Below are positions 1 through 11,315 of a DNA stretch of 29,302 bases, in pieces. Position 1 is the first letter of the stretch. The number at the start of each line of letters is the position of its first letter. The notes under the pieces were generated by a model that was given only the letters and a program-made list of their open reading frames with translations, had not been told where the DNA came from and did not search any database. A program made the position numbers and the translations under genes. Origin of the DNA: Trachelipus rathkii (taxonomy: Eukaryota > Arthropoda > Malacostraca > Isopoda > Trachelipodidae); NCBI GenBank assembly GCA_015478945.1, contig JABUQX010088273.1, positions 5,001-34,302 of the forward strand. The letters run 5' to 3'.

Positions 1-49
1 AGAGGGGGCCCGGCCTCCTGTGCTTCCCCCGTAAAACCGTGCCTGATTT

Positions 50-215
50 AATATATTTATATATATATATTTAATATATATATATATATATCATAAATAT
101 ATATTATATATACTATATCAATATAATATTATTATATATATTAATTATATATATATAATAAATATATATATATAAATATTATATATAATATATAATATAT
201 ATATAACTTGCATTT
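50..215. repeat. (TA)n-rich low-complexity tract
   Basis: Almost pure A/T made of interrupted TA runs with short TAA and ATT variants. It follows directly on a GC-rich start of the window (positions 1-45), so the base composition changes sharply. The short open frames across it only reflect the repeat. Confidence 0.95.
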
Positions 216-534
216 TAAAATGCAATATTGAGGGTATATAATAACACTAATATACATGAATAAATATTTCTTTTTTTGACATAGATAAAATTGAGTGTTT
301 CTTATCCATAATTTGACGAGGAATAATAAAATGGCCCTGAATTTTCTCATCATTCATAGTTTTTTGGTTACGACGAAATGTCAGCACGTGCCGAAATTTA
401 TAAATATATTTGTTTTTGTTTTTTATTATTTATTAATCAGATTATATTTTAAGTCAAAATATTGAATCTGACGATTTACGGCGCTATTTTCCTCCTGGAA
501 CATCCCTTATTAATTAATTAGAAATGTAATACGC
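216..534. other. unassigned AT-rich spacer
   Basis: Non-repetitive AT-rich DNA between the first TA tract and the family remnant that follows. I see no coding signature, RNA gene or terminal repeat. Confidence 0.5.
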
Positions 535-966
535 AAGGAAATTTGTGTTCCTCTGTATCGCTTCTCAAGGATAGCAATAACTTGGTGGAATCGTTCTCCA
601 TGTTCATCACTTATAGCACCCAGATTTGTCTTAAAGTTTTCGAGATGTGAATCAAGGAAGTGAATCTTTAAATACATGATACATCCCATATCATTGTATG
701 CATCTAGCAGCGATGAAGAGTCTTGTTCAAAGGTATCAATAGACGCTCTCTTATTGATCGAAGAATATCAAAAGAAAAAGCATGGAATGAGATAAAGATC
801 CACTGGTTTTGTGGCGTGATAATTGTAAAAGTTTTCCACATCCTGCAGAAATCGTCAGGGAATTCTTAGAATGCACTTCAACAAGTATAGCTAGCAAGCG
901 TCTTTCAGTGGTGCAGATCTCATTTACGACGAAAAGAGAAGCAAACTTTCCCCTGAAAGGGCTCAT
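535..966 (-). pseudogene. remnant of an unnamed arthropod multicopy protein family (ERFHQ family), copy A
   Basis: Function unknown. On the minus strand, about 535-770 gives a clean stretch without a stop, containing DMGCIMYLKIHFLDSHLEN, NLGAISDEHGERFHQ and LEKRYRG. I recognise this as the C-terminal signature of a protein family that occurs in many copies in arthropod genomes; this is memory, not a search. A part reading TERRLLAILVEVHSKNSL (about 860-920) fits the region before it but lies in another frame, so the copy is broken by at least one frameshift. The open stretch ends soon after RYRG, and the (TA)n tracts at 984-1420 separate it from any more N-terminal part. The same motif block recurs on the plus strand at 13346-13405. 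The family may derive from a transposase; see the findings. I am confident of the relationship between the two copies and unsure of function. Confidence 0.8.
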
Positions 967-983
967 TGATTTTAAAGCATAAT

Positions 984-1057
984 TTAGATATATAAATATA
1001 TATATAGTATATATATAAACATATATATGTATATAATATAATATATATTATATTTAT

Positions 1058-1089
<32 letters not shown>
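984..1089. repeat. (TA)n tract
   Basis: Interrupted TA microsatellite of about 105 bp. It directly abuts the inverted-repeat island on its right. Confidence 0.95.
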
Positions 1090-1214
1090 ATAATGAAGTA
1101 ACCTTAAAATTAACTATCCGCATCCGCAATCCGCGGTTAGTGATTTTAACTATCCGCAACCCATTCGCAGATAGTGAAAAATCACTATTCGCTACCCTTC
1201 TACTACTTCATTAT
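1090..1214. repeat. short inverted-repeat island between two TA tracts
   Basis: The outer arms are an exact 11-bp inverted pair, 1090-1100 and 1204-1214 (ATAATGAAGTA and its complement). Inside is a perfect 7-bp hairpin with a 4-base loop at 1171-1188 (ATAGTGA, AAAA, TCACTAT). The motif AACTATCCGC occurs twice (about 1112 and 1149), and related CCGC words recur around it. The island is clearly less AT-rich than its flanks. It may be a miniature element or a degenerate repeat; no coding potential was seen. Confidence 0.7.
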
Positions 1215-1261
1215 CATAGAAGATACCTCCGAAACCGTGGAACCGAATAAGTAACTTTAAA

Positions 1262-1274
1262 TAATATTATATAC

Positions 1275-1307
<33 letters not shown>

Positions 1308-1420
1308 TATATTATGATATATATAATATATTATAATTATATAATATATATATATATATATATATAATAAGATATATATATATAAATATATATATATAGT
1401 ATATATTAGATATATAATTA
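1262..1420. repeat. (TA)n tract
   Basis: Interrupted TA microsatellite of about 160 bp, the right-hand partner of the tract at 984-1089. Confidence 0.95.
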
Positions 1421-2270
1421 AAAGAAAATACCTCCCAAAAGTTTATATTAATGAATTAACGAAGAATAAAATTAAAAAACTTAAGCGAAAAAATCAAATT
1501 CCATATTAATTTCACTAATAATAAATAATAATAATAATATATTAAATATAATAAATATATATTTATTTCAAAGAAACATTTATTCTTTTCCATTAAAAAT
1601 ATAATGTCGCACTTCGTACGCTATTTATGAGTGTGACATATCAATTTTCCAATTGGAAAATATAAGTAATAAAAAAAAAAAATTAACAATTCCCCAGAAT
1701 GTCCTTTTCTACATATATTTATGAAACCTTTCATCTGGATAAACAATTCCTTGGAAACAACACAGCCTTTTCGTCCTTCTTTATGCCAATAATTCTTTTT
1801 TATATTTTCACTAGTCACAAAAGAAAGAAGTTCAAGTAACGAACGAAAGAAGTTAATGATCATTGAACGGGAACATCACCTATCTTTTTCTTTCTGCAAG
1901 AACCAATAAAGAATGGAATACAGCAAAGGAAAACATTGTTAAACATTACTAAACGGATAACCGTGTAAGAATAACACTTTTGAGCCATTGAGAGGAGCGT
2001 TTAGCATCATATGAAAAAAAAAAGTTTTGTATCGAAATCGAATCTAATTACAATTTAAAATCTGATAAGAAAATATTTCAATTACATCTTGAAAACAATT
2101 ATCCATTACGTTTTATTGACTTTTTTTAACTCGTTAACTTAATTTACAAATGTTAACTTGTAATAGTAAGTTACTCTTTCGAACTTAACAAAGCGTTAAA
2201 CGTTAACGAAAAAATTAAACGAGGTAGATTTACACGGAATTAACCGCTTTAACGCGTAAGCCCACCTTTG
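1421..2270. other. unassigned AT-rich spacer with one 80-codon open frame
   Basis: No recognisable gene. A minus-strand open frame of 80 codons (1621-1863) reads as a mixed sequence and ends in a hydrophobic run caused by a poly-A/T stretch. It lies upstream of family copy A on the same strand, so it could be a worn part of that element, but no diagnostic motif is present. Confidence 0.4.
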
Positions 2271-2288
2271 CATATAATTGATATATAT

Positions 2289-2327
<39 letters not shown>

Positions 2328-2399
2328 TATATATATTATAATATATATATATTATATATATATATATTATTGATATATATATATATAATATTACATATA

Positions 2400-2431
<32 letters not shown>

Positions 2432-2495
2432 TATTAATTATATATAATAATAATATATATATATTATATATATATATATATATATAATATATATG
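2271..2495. repeat. (TA)n tract
   Basis: About 225 bp of interrupted TA repeats with ATTAT and AATAT variants. Confidence 0.95.
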
Positions 2496-3394
2496 AACAA
2501 AAGATTTGATCTCTATAATGTTTAATCGGCCCTATTATAAGAGATCACTCTTGAGATAGAATAATAAAATAGTTTTGAATAGCGAAACCTTCTTTATTAT
2601 TTTCTTTATTAATTATTTAATGGACTATTTTTACATGATACACATTAAGATATTTCACTATTGATTAAAATTAAATGTTTACTTTTATAAATATTCAAAT
2701 CTGATTCTCTAATTAAAATATCAATATTTGGATCGAGAGTGTCAAAGCGTTCGCTCCTCCGATCTACTTCATACTGAAACTTCATATGCCATTTGGCACA
2801 GCGTTATTGGGACCAGAGGCACCTCGGTTGACCTTGGATAATAATATACACAAGAACGAAACAGTATGCGGAAATAGGGATCTATGATACAATAATTTTC
2901 TTACAGCTGATGTACCAGAAACTTAGTAGCATAATTATAGCCTTTATAAATATTATAACTATGTACGACTACGCGGTACATAATGGTTATGTTAAAGTTG
3001 CCTGTACCCCCCTTCTGGACGAATTTTTTTTAAAAAGTTGGTCAAAAGTAGGACATGGCTAATAGGTTAGAGAGTAAAACAATAATTATCACCTAATAAT
3101 AGCTCTCCTACTGGAGGAACCCTTTGGTTAATCGATTTATGGTAAACGCTTTCTTTTTTTAGGCGGTTTTACGCATCGTGAAAGAATAAAAAGAGATTAT
3201 TATTGTTTTTTTCTCTTCTAAAGTCTCACTAACGCTATGATTATATGCGAATACGTTCTGTTAAATCTTTTCCCAACTGATGCATTTCGTCCCCATTTGT
3301 TCCGATGAAGTTACGTTCGGTTTATTAAGTTTTATAACTTTAAAAAGGCCGAGCATACCGAGGTGCTAGTTGCCACATTAACTAGTGATCTGCA
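2496..3394. other. unassigned DNA, moderately complex
   Basis: About 900 bp without a recognised feature. Part of it (2730-3060) is less AT-rich than the flanks and may be a worn mobile-element fragment, but I found no family motif in any frame. Confidence 0.4.
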
Positions 3395-4440
3395 CGCATG
3401 CCACGACTATAATTTTTGCCTCATGTAAGATTATCCATTCTTTTCCGGTACTCTCCCAAATAATGGAAGTGCTCGCTGCGAATTAATTTTGATAAAACTT
3501 TATAATTTTGCATGGCATAAGTTAAGTTATCCCATGGCAGGTTCAAAAGCACTATTTCAGTTTGTAATTTGTACTCTGGTTTTGTAACAGGGTGAGCTAA
3601 AATGTCTTGACCAGTGTTAGCAAAATTTATACTTAATAGACGGTAACTTTTAAGTCATAATTCCATCGATTGGTAATTCTTAACCAGAATTCTCATAGAG
3701 AGTATTTTGTTAGAATAGTTTAAGGTACATTTGGCCTTTCCTGTTTTTTTTGGGTTTGAAATATATTTTTCACCATGAAAAGAATGCGCGAAAAAATATG
3801 TGTTAAAATCGAAGAAAATCTCCATTTTCGTGGGTATATTATTAAAAGAAGGAAATGATTTAACGATATAAAATTTTGTGTGATACATACTAAAGTATGT
3901 TTAACTTAAATCTTATTTTAAGTTGGGAGATAGAATACTTTTTAAAAAAAATTACCAGGGGTCGTCCTAAATTAAATCAAATTTTTTTCGGAAAATCGTA
4001 CAACTTGACCCTTTATTGATCATTGATGGGGTAAGTGAAAAATCTGAAAAAATGACTACACACACATTATATTACTACCATAGATGTTCCTTCACCCGCA
4101 ATATTGACTTTTGGTATTTGGTTTGTTTTTAAGAAATACAGCCATTCAAAAAATGCCAAATAAAAAATTTTTTTAAGTTGCTGTTAGATAGTACGTAGGC
4201 GTACTGTGAATAAATAAAGTACCATATATTGTTAAAGTGGTAAAATATTTTATTATATTAGAAAATTATTAAAAATTTTTGTTCATAATTCATTTTTTTC
4301 AATTTTATTTAAAGCAAAAGAACAAATGGAAAATAATGAAATTCATAATTTTCTGAGAAAAAAATTCTAACGTTTTGGGAAATGGTCAATTAAAATAATA
4401 ACTGTATTAGACTTTGTCATTTTTTCAATATCAATATATA
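3395..4440 (+). repeat. left arm of a large diverged inverted repeat (foldback-like element)
   Basis: This arm matches the reverse complement of 5255-6350 in the same order along its length. Exact shared blocks include TTTGCATGG (about 3507), ACAGGGTGAGC (3587-3597), AAGGTACATTTGG (3722-3734), a 20-bp block (3880-3899) and TACGTAGGCGTAC (4192-4204). Between them the arms differ by many substitutions and indels, so the pair is old. No protein motif was recognised in either arm; a 77-codon minus-strand open frame (3655-3888) is not conserved in the other arm. It could be one foldback element or two copies of one element inserted in opposite orientation. Confidence 0.85.
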
Positions 4441-5254
4441 AACTATGAACCATTATATTAAATCTACTTGAACATTTAAAATTTATAATTAAAAATTAGT
4501 TTTGGACAAACCCACAGATACGTGATATAATATTTTAATTTGTAATAGCAGCGACATTAATTCGTTATGCAATATGCGATAAGATTTCTGAGAGTGTGTT
4601 TTGTGTCGGCTTTTACCATGTTGATGTGTAATAAATAAAATAATTCTAGCGGGCCGCTTTATCGTTAAAAAAATGTTTTTTTTTGGCAAGAATTATGTTT
4701 ATATATAATTATTAAAATAGTATATATATATACTATATATATATATATAATATTATATATATTTAATATAATAAATATATAATTAGTATATATATATAAT
4801 ATAATAATATATTATATATTATTATAAATAATATTTATGATATATATAAATATATATATATACTAATATTAATAGTATCATTATATATATTATATATATA
4901 ATATAATTATATAGGTACCCGGTTTAAAATGGGGGAAAATTGTAAAAATATCGCCCGTTTTTTTTTTATTAATTGAATCATGAAAAATCTAAATTTTAAG
5001 TTACAATCTATACTTATAGTTTTTTCTCACATTTTGAGTTTCTCTTAAAGTTATAGAATAATGAAAATAATAAAATATCGAAATAAATTATTTTTTAAAA
5101 TTTTGTTTTTAAAAATTCCATTTTCTCAAAATTAGAATTCGGGAAAAATCCGGTCCTAGTGAGGCATCGGGGTGAAGAAACGGTCATTTAAATTTTATAA
5201 GGCATGTTTCATCCAAAATATTTTAATGGTATTGTAAATGCTAAATATAAACAT
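4441..5254. other. spacer between the inverted-repeat arms
   Basis: Contains a (TA)n tract at about 4710-4912. The flanks (4441-4700 and 4920-5254) are AT-rich and show no convincing pairing with each other. A minus-strand open frame of 66 codons (4489-4689) has no recognised motif. Confidence 0.6.
4710..4912. repeat. (TA)n tract inside the inverted-repeat spacer
   Basis: About 200 bp of interrupted TA/TAA repeats near the centre of symmetry of the inverted repeat. It may have grown at the loop. Confidence 0.95.
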
Positions 5255-6350
5255 TTCTTAAAGTTTTATAGGTCTCATTCAGATTTTGATAATACACACT
5301 ATTTTAAGTAATTGATCTTATCACACATATCCGCTCGTGATTTTTTCAAGAATTATGAATTTTTTTTCATTGTTTCTTTGCTAAATATACAATTGAAAAA
5401 AAAAGAATATACCACATAAAAATCTTTATAATAATTCTAATAATAATAAATAATCATTTACACCAAAATTTAAACCAATATAGGTACTTTATATTACGAG
5501 TACGCCTACGTATGCTATCATAACACCAACTTAAAAATTTTTTTTTTTTTGCATTTATTGAATGGCTGTATTTTTAAAACAAGCAATACCAAAAGTATGC
5601 AAGTATATTGCAGGATAGGAAAGGAAATCCTATGTGTGGCTTGGTGTTAGGCGATATAACTGTGTGCAATGATTTTCAGACTTATTTAGCACTTTTACCC
5701 AGTCGAGAGATATTAAGGTTTTCAAAGTTTCCAGATTGTCCCGATAAAATTTGATTTTTGCGCACACTCTGTACATTTTTTTTAAACATAGTATTTACCC
5801 AACTTTCAAATAAGCTTAAGGTTAAACCATACTTTAGTATGTATCACACACAAATTTGTAATTCGTTTAAAAATTATTCCTCTCTTTAATTAGTACTACA
5901 CGAAAATGGACAAATTTCTTTCGATTATTTAACAACAAACTCTTTCTCGGATCATTTTATGGTGAAATATATTTTCCCCAAAAAAACATGAAAGCCAAAT
6001 GTACCTTGAAAGTATATCCCTAACAAATCACCTCTATGAAATTTAGTGGTATAATTACAACTCTTACCAAATGTCGAGAATATGGATTAAATTACCTCTA
6101 TTAAGTGATAAATTTTGCTCACCCTGTTACAACCAGAGTAAATCAATTGTTTCTATTTACCGATTAAATCGATAAAATATCGATATCGGTTGGTTTTGAC
6201 TTGCCAGGATAACAATTACACGCCATGCAAAATAATAAAAGTTTTCAAAAATTTATCGATGCGGCCATCAGCGGCGGTAACGGGAAAAAGAATGGATTTG
6301 ACCCGTAACCCTTAAGGCACAAAACCGTGTCGATTTTTTAAATTGGTGTG
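5255..6350 (-). repeat. right arm of the large diverged inverted repeat
   Basis: Reverse-complement partner of 3395-4440. Matching blocks are at 5500-5512, 5828-5847, 5995-6007, 6117-6127 and about 6223-6231, in mirror order and at similar spacing. Similarity continues outward past the ACAGGGTGAGC block, so that block is not the outer end of the repeat. The arm stops a little before the end of the Gypsy integrase remnant that begins near 6540. Confidence 0.85.
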
Positions 6351-6549
6351 TGGAGCCAGCGGCTGCGCGCACAAAGGGCGGCTACTTTTCACATATGCAT
6401 TATATCATTGGGGCCGTTTCCGCTAGCAGGTCAACTAATCACTAGAGTTTGAGCTATCATTCTCTGAGCGCTCATCCATACTCGTCGACATCAAAGTTGG
6501 TGGGGCTAAGACCGTTTCTTTGTTATCGGCGCGAGTCTCAGGTGGGAAC

Positions 6550-7290
6550 CAACACCATTAGTAAAGAGGCGTTCGAGCAGTCGGAGGGGGCTTAAAATTC
6601 ATTGATCCTGCAAACATAACATCGCAGGGACAAGCCACGCAAATATTCACTATGACCTTATCACTCCAGGAGCGCCTATGTACATCTAGGATTGAGCTAC
6701 ACGTAGTCCGGTGCTCCATTCCCACGGCCCTACAGACTTCCTCAAACAGGCGACTAGTGAAATTCGTACCTTAAATCTTGAAATAATTACCTTGAGGAAT
6801 TCCACAGAATGGAAATAACTCGTGAATGAATGCATTCAATATTTCTCCGAATTTATTTCTTTGCAGAGGCACCAGCAACAAGTACTTACTGTAGCGGTCA
6901 ATTAAGGTAAGTAGGTATTTGTATCCTCTTGCGCATTAGGTAACTTAAGTATGTCAACATGAACGGCTTGGAACTTCTTTGTTATTCTTTTAATTAAAAC
7001 AACCCCGTAATCAGGACTAGTAATCATCTGCGGTACGGTTTATTGATGACATGTTCTGTCAACGTTGGGATAAAACTGTTTTATCTTCTTATGCATGTGG
7101 TGGGAACACAAATATCATTTTTTATTGCAAGGAGGGTTTTATTCACACCCAAATGTCCTTTATTGTGGTATTGGCTGATTACGTTCTGCACACTTCTTTT
7201 CCGGCACAAAAACGCGCGAATAGTTCAAAGAGACATCTCAAATCCACCTTCTACTCCTTTTGTTATAAAAGAATTCTGCCTTAATTAACT
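6550..7290 (-). pseudogene. Gypsy integrase, degraded
   Basis: Integrase inserts the DNA copy into the host genome. Reading the minus strand, the zinc-binding region survives as HLGVNKTLLAIKND (about 7110-7160), followed by the start of the catalytic core with VHVDILKLP (about 6945-6975), LIDRYSKYLLLVPL (about 6885-6930, shifted frame) and, at about 6695-6770, GTNFTSRLFEEVCRAVG then MEHRTT. The first catalytic aspartate is present in VHVD. The codon that should carry the second, just before GTNF, is destroyed by a stop. I could not find the glutamate expected downstream. The tail from 6550 to 6440 has no recognisable motif. Family assignment is secure from the block order; activity is impossible. 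Confidence 0.85.
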
Positions 7291-7499
7291 TCAAAGTTGT
7301 TTTCCCTTTCTTCGCCATCATCATTAAGGTATTTTTATCTGACTGTTGGTGCTGTCTTAATTTCTTCAAAGTCCAAATCTCATTTGAAATGCGAGACTAA
7401 TATCTTCGCATCTTTGATGCTCATCTAGGCCCATTCCGTTTTGGAAAATTTCCAATATTCTGTCCGCTTCAGCGCGACTGCTGCCTTCATTTCTAACCG

Positions 7500-8150
7500 A
7501 GAGAATCTATCGGCGCCCTTTCATTCATTACCAAGTTAATAGCACCTAGCAAGTTCGCTATAGTAGCCCAGCTTGATTGCTCATGGCCGATTGTGAATCA
7601 GGTGGGCCGAGGCACAAGACTACACTAGTGCGACCGTGCATCGTTCTTCCTACCCATCCTCATTTTGCAGCAATATTATGTCGCAAGAAAATTATTTTAA
7701 TAACGCATTTTGAATTTCGGTAACTTAACTCCATCGTGATATTTAAAAGTACTCAAATAGCGTAGTCCCTCAATTCCTAGCATTTCAATTTTGTAGTCAT
7801 TAGGCATGTGTATTTATATACAAACGCACGAGAGCAAGTAACAGATACGCACATGCTTGCTAGCTAAAAGTTGACCCATATTTCTTGAATAATTTCGGTA
7901 ACCCCAATAAAAGCTTATTTACGGGCAAATATCTTTTTTCTGTTGTATTAAAAGACCCACTACTATAAAAAGCAAAAGGAGTCCCATTCTCATCGTTCGA
8001 CATAATTACCGTATTAAAAGCTTTATTATTTGCATAAATGTACATTTGAGAGGCGCATCGACTGCTGGGAACCTGAGCCGAGAGGCGGGACGAATCGCTT
8101 GTTTTATATCTACAAAAAGACTTTCTCAGACTCCGGAGCGCTTGCATTTT
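7500..8150 (-). pseudogene. Gypsy RNase H, degraded
   Basis: RNase H removes the RNA strand during reverse transcription. A 95-codon open stretch (7860-8147) contains MYIYANNKAFNTVIMS, NGTPFAFYSS and TTEKRYLPVNKLLLGL. These correspond to the family's first strand, the 'PIAF.S' strand and the 'E..Y...E.E.LA' helix. The first catalytic aspartate (normally in a 'TDAS'-like motif) is replaced, since the sequence reads YANN. After stops and frameshifts, the end of the domain is recognisable near 7500-7530 as GADRFSRLE, matching the 'ADALSR' tail that precedes integrase. The domain lies immediately after reverse transcriptase, as expected. Confidence 0.8.
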
Positions 8151-8159
8151 TAATATAGA

Positions 8160-8930
8160 TCTATTTTTTCCTTTATAAGTAAATTGAATTTATAGGCTAG
8201 TATTGTAAAACTACCTATATCATTCGGCAGGTAAATGAAATACTGCAACAAACGAACGATCTGTTATGGTTCACAAGGCGCGAGGAACATCTAATATTTC
8301 CTTGAACTTTCTTCAGATAAATGGCGAAAGCCCTTCTTCCGTCAAGTCACAAACAAAATGACTTAAAATCAACTTAAAATATTCGCATTCTTCATATTTC
8401 ATCAAATTATAGAAATAGTTTAATTCCTTCTAAATTTTTTTAAGTATCCCCACGTGGTCTGATAAATCTTTGGCTATATCAAAATATCGTCTAAATACAC
8501 GTGTACACCGGTGAGATGCCTTGAAGGTAATATAGTTAAACAATCTCATGAACATGAACTCGAATTTTTAATTGTCAGAAAATTGTCAAAAGAAAAAATT
8601 TACTCATATATAATAGTAAATATGTGTGAATATGATGTTTTATTGGCTTTGTTGTAATAGTGCTCGTTCGTGACGTCAAGTTTACTTAATACCTTTGTCA
8701 CATGAAGCCCACTAAATATATCAGTTACTATTCGGTTAGCAATATACATTTCATTTTATCGCGACGGAACATTAAAGTTTCTAAATTCACACACGATCGC
8801 ACCCTCCCCCCATCTTTTCTAACTATCGCTGATGGGAAATCCATTGCGATGCGTGCCCTCTTTAAGAACTTTCGCTTTACTAAATTTAATAGCTCCCTCT
8901 TGTTTTTGTCATCGAACTAATTATGAGGAT
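8160..8930 (-). pseudogene. Gypsy reverse transcriptase, degraded
   Basis: The domain copies element RNA into DNA. In order on the minus strand I read: MDFPSAIVRKDGG (about 8805-8850), VCEFRNFN (about 8770-8795), NRIVTDIFSGL then KVLSKLDV (about 8670-8735, first catalytic Asp at 8675-8677), FMFMRLFNYITF (about 8530-8560), HVYLDDIL with the YLDD active site at 8486-8497, then SDHVGILKKI and KYEECEYFKL, and EEGLSPF with KFKEILDVPR (about 8280-8340). These are the standard blocks of Gypsy reverse transcriptase in correct order and spacing. At least three frame changes and several stops break it; one frameshift lies directly after YLDDIL. A plus-strand open frame across 8702-8920 is an antisense shadow. 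Confidence 0.9.
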
Positions 8931-9700
8931 TAACGACGAGGAGTTTCAGTTTTACTTGGAACTCGCTTATATTACATTTTATAAGGGAAAAGGAAGCTAA
9001 TATTTCGCAAGAATAGTAGTGGAATGCTCGTCTCCCTTCCCTCGTAAAGCACAAGCTATCCCCACCCATCTATTCCCAAGTTTCGACTCAGCGTACTCCC
9101 CTCCCCCAAATTCTTTGAACAAATCATCCCAAGCTTTAAGTTGCTCTTCCGAACCTTAAAATTTCCGGTAAATATGCATTATAGAATAAATGTTAATTCA
9201 ACTACCAGATTATTTAACTGATAGGTAATGATCACTAAAAAGTTCAGTAAAGATACAGGAAGAAGAGGATTGAGATAGAGATATGAAATCAAAAGATCTT
9301 ATCTTACAAATTGTTGTTATCACCGAGAATTTTATACATTCCTTGCTCTGAGTATCAGTTAACATAATCTGTTGTCAAAATTATATTAAGAAGATTTTTT
9401 TCAAAAACGAGCAGTTCCTAAAAAACAGAATTAGCTAATCTTGTTGTTAAAATTCGAATCATAATCTCTACTTTAACCAAATCCATATCTGTAACATTTC
9501 GCGAGAGGATAGTCATTTACGTGTATCAATTGCTGATTTAATGTGACTACTAAGTCGATACTATTCTTCGTCTTCCATCCAATAGCGCGATCGTCCAACT
9601 GATGCTCAACTACCGAGAGTCGATAATAAAGGGATCTCTTTGATATTAGCAACAATAGTAATAAAGTTTATTTCCCTGATCTTAGCATCTATTTTTCTAC
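8931..9700 (-). pseudogene. region upstream of Gypsy reverse transcriptase (linker, possible protease end)
   Basis: Next to the reverse transcriptase, about 9020-9150, the minus strand reads AWDDLFKEFGGGEYAESKLG and then a stretch ending in ALREGRRAFHYY. This resembles the segment before reverse transcriptase in Gypsy Pol ('..LF...G.....kl.l...a.P...aRrvPy'). A 60-codon open frame further upstream (9473-9655) lies where the protease end would be, but no protease active-site motif is visible. The assignment rests mainly on position. Confidence 0.5.
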
Positions 9701-10379
9701 AGAATCCAAATGTATTTATGACGCGAGACTTGTCTCCCCAGTCGGATCATTCCCGTAACTAATTATTTTGTGAGTCGCTAGAAGCCAGTGGGCATTATCG
9801 CTATGGTTTACATCGATACATGCTCATGCAACTTTCATTCGGGATACTCAGAGCCTCGTTGTAAGGAGGATGACCTTTTGTTTTTAGTCAATTTCAGAGC
9901 TCTCTTCCTCCGCGACCACCACCACAACTTACTCCGAAGCGTACAGTATATTTATTATTATAACTATTCTTAATATCATTATTTATTAGTTTATTATATT
10001 ATTATGGTACTTATTCTTATTATTATTATTCCCATTAGAATACCAAACATACCGTATGTATATATTTATTGATTATGTCATACGATATTTAAAACCTACT
10101 ATTAGACATATGCAAATTATTTACTTCTGCAAAATCCCCATATTAAAATACGATATATTTGTGACGCGTAACGTTCCTGTCCCATTGACGTCTGCTCGAG
10201 TGGTCATTGGTGCGTTCTCCCTGCCGTGCTCTTTGGGTGCATGTGACCTCATGGGCTGGCCGGACTGTCTCATTTGGCGGAATCAAAGAATACATAGACA
10301 AATTCGAATACAGGGTAACTTCTTACTGTAAAAATCTGGAGGTGTGGTACATAACTCGCCGTAAACACCTCCGCATTTA
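9701..10379 (-). other. presumed protease/gag-pol junction of the Gypsy element, not recognisable
   Basis: By position this part should hold the gag end and protease. I found no DTG/DSG-type motif in the minus-strand frames. A TTA-rich tract (9945-10035) cuts through it. Plus-strand open frames here (9788-9973, 10056-10331, 10207-10560) do not resemble any protein and are probably antisense chance frames. Confidence 0.4.
9945..10035. repeat. imperfect TTA/TTAT-rich tract
   Basis: About 90 bp dominated by TTAT and ATTATT words, located within the Gypsy remnant. Confidence 0.85.
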
Positions 10380-11271
10380 CAGTGTTGCCTTGTTTACGTT
10401 CTCTAGGAGCATTTCTTATTTTGAAATGACGGTTGTTCTTCTGCTTCGGGTCGGATTGGCACAGCTTTGGTTCAGCTGTCCTGCGACTTTTGGTGAAGAG
10501 ACTTTGAGAAGCCCTTCATCTCTCAGAGAAGACATCGATCGTACTTTAGCCCTCTTCTGAAACTGGGGAAATTGGTGTGTCTGTTGCTTTGTCATTTCCA
10601 TCTCACTCAGTGTCCTCTCTCCCGTGTGTATGGGAACTGTTCTCCTTGAAGATTGAATTTACCGCCCCCCAAATATGCTTTCCGTTCTTCTTTCATGGAG
10701 GGTGTCGTTCGTTTCCTATAAAAGAAGTTATCTATACCAAGTTAAAATGCACCGCTATGTTTGTAATTTATTTCAAGGCACGATATCGATCTGCCCAAGA
10801 GGTCGATTAACTTTTCTTGTTATGCGAAAGTGAGAAGCTCATGAATAACAATTCATTCACAAAGGAGCACTGTTTATTCAGCAAAGCAGATCGATATCCT
10901 ATTCTTCCCAAAACATCCGAAACTCTTGGCTAAGTACTGAAGGAAGCGTTCTTTCATATTTTTTTCATTCTTTTTTCTGAGGAAATTTCACTAATTTGAC
11001 TCTCAGGTTGGGAGCTAAGCTTCCTGATCGAGGCAATTAACTTTGAAGAATCTCCCCCAAGAAATTTGATGGTTGCTACACATATCATGGGGACGACGGA
11101 TGCTAATATTCTCACTCGTTCTTTTGGATCATCTACTCCATTAAGTTTGAAAACTGTAATAGTCGTGTGTAACCAATCATTAGTAATTACGCAAATCTAA
11201 CTCTGCAATTGGCTCCAGATATTTGTGTAGATAGACTGGTCTTTTTGACAGTCGGTCGCATTGTCGTTGTA

Positions 11272-11315
<44 letters not shown>

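Noticed and set aside
4489..4689. 66-codon minus-strand frame in the foldback spacer, considered as a mariner-type transposase end
   Set aside because: Some His/Gln spacing recalls such enzymes, but no D..D motif or SPDL-type block is present.
3587..6127. ACAGGGTGAGC and its complement as terminal inverted repeats of a 2.5-kb Tc1/mariner element
   Set aside because: The arm similarity continues outward past these blocks, and no transposase is readable between them.
7043..7288. Plus-strand open frames of 77-81 codons
   Set aside because: They are antisense to the integrase zinc-binding region, which reads clearly on the minus strand.
10207..10560. 117-codon plus-strand open frame
   Set aside because: No family resemblance; it lies antisense to the gag/zinc-knuckle part of the Gypsy remnant, where chance frames are expected.
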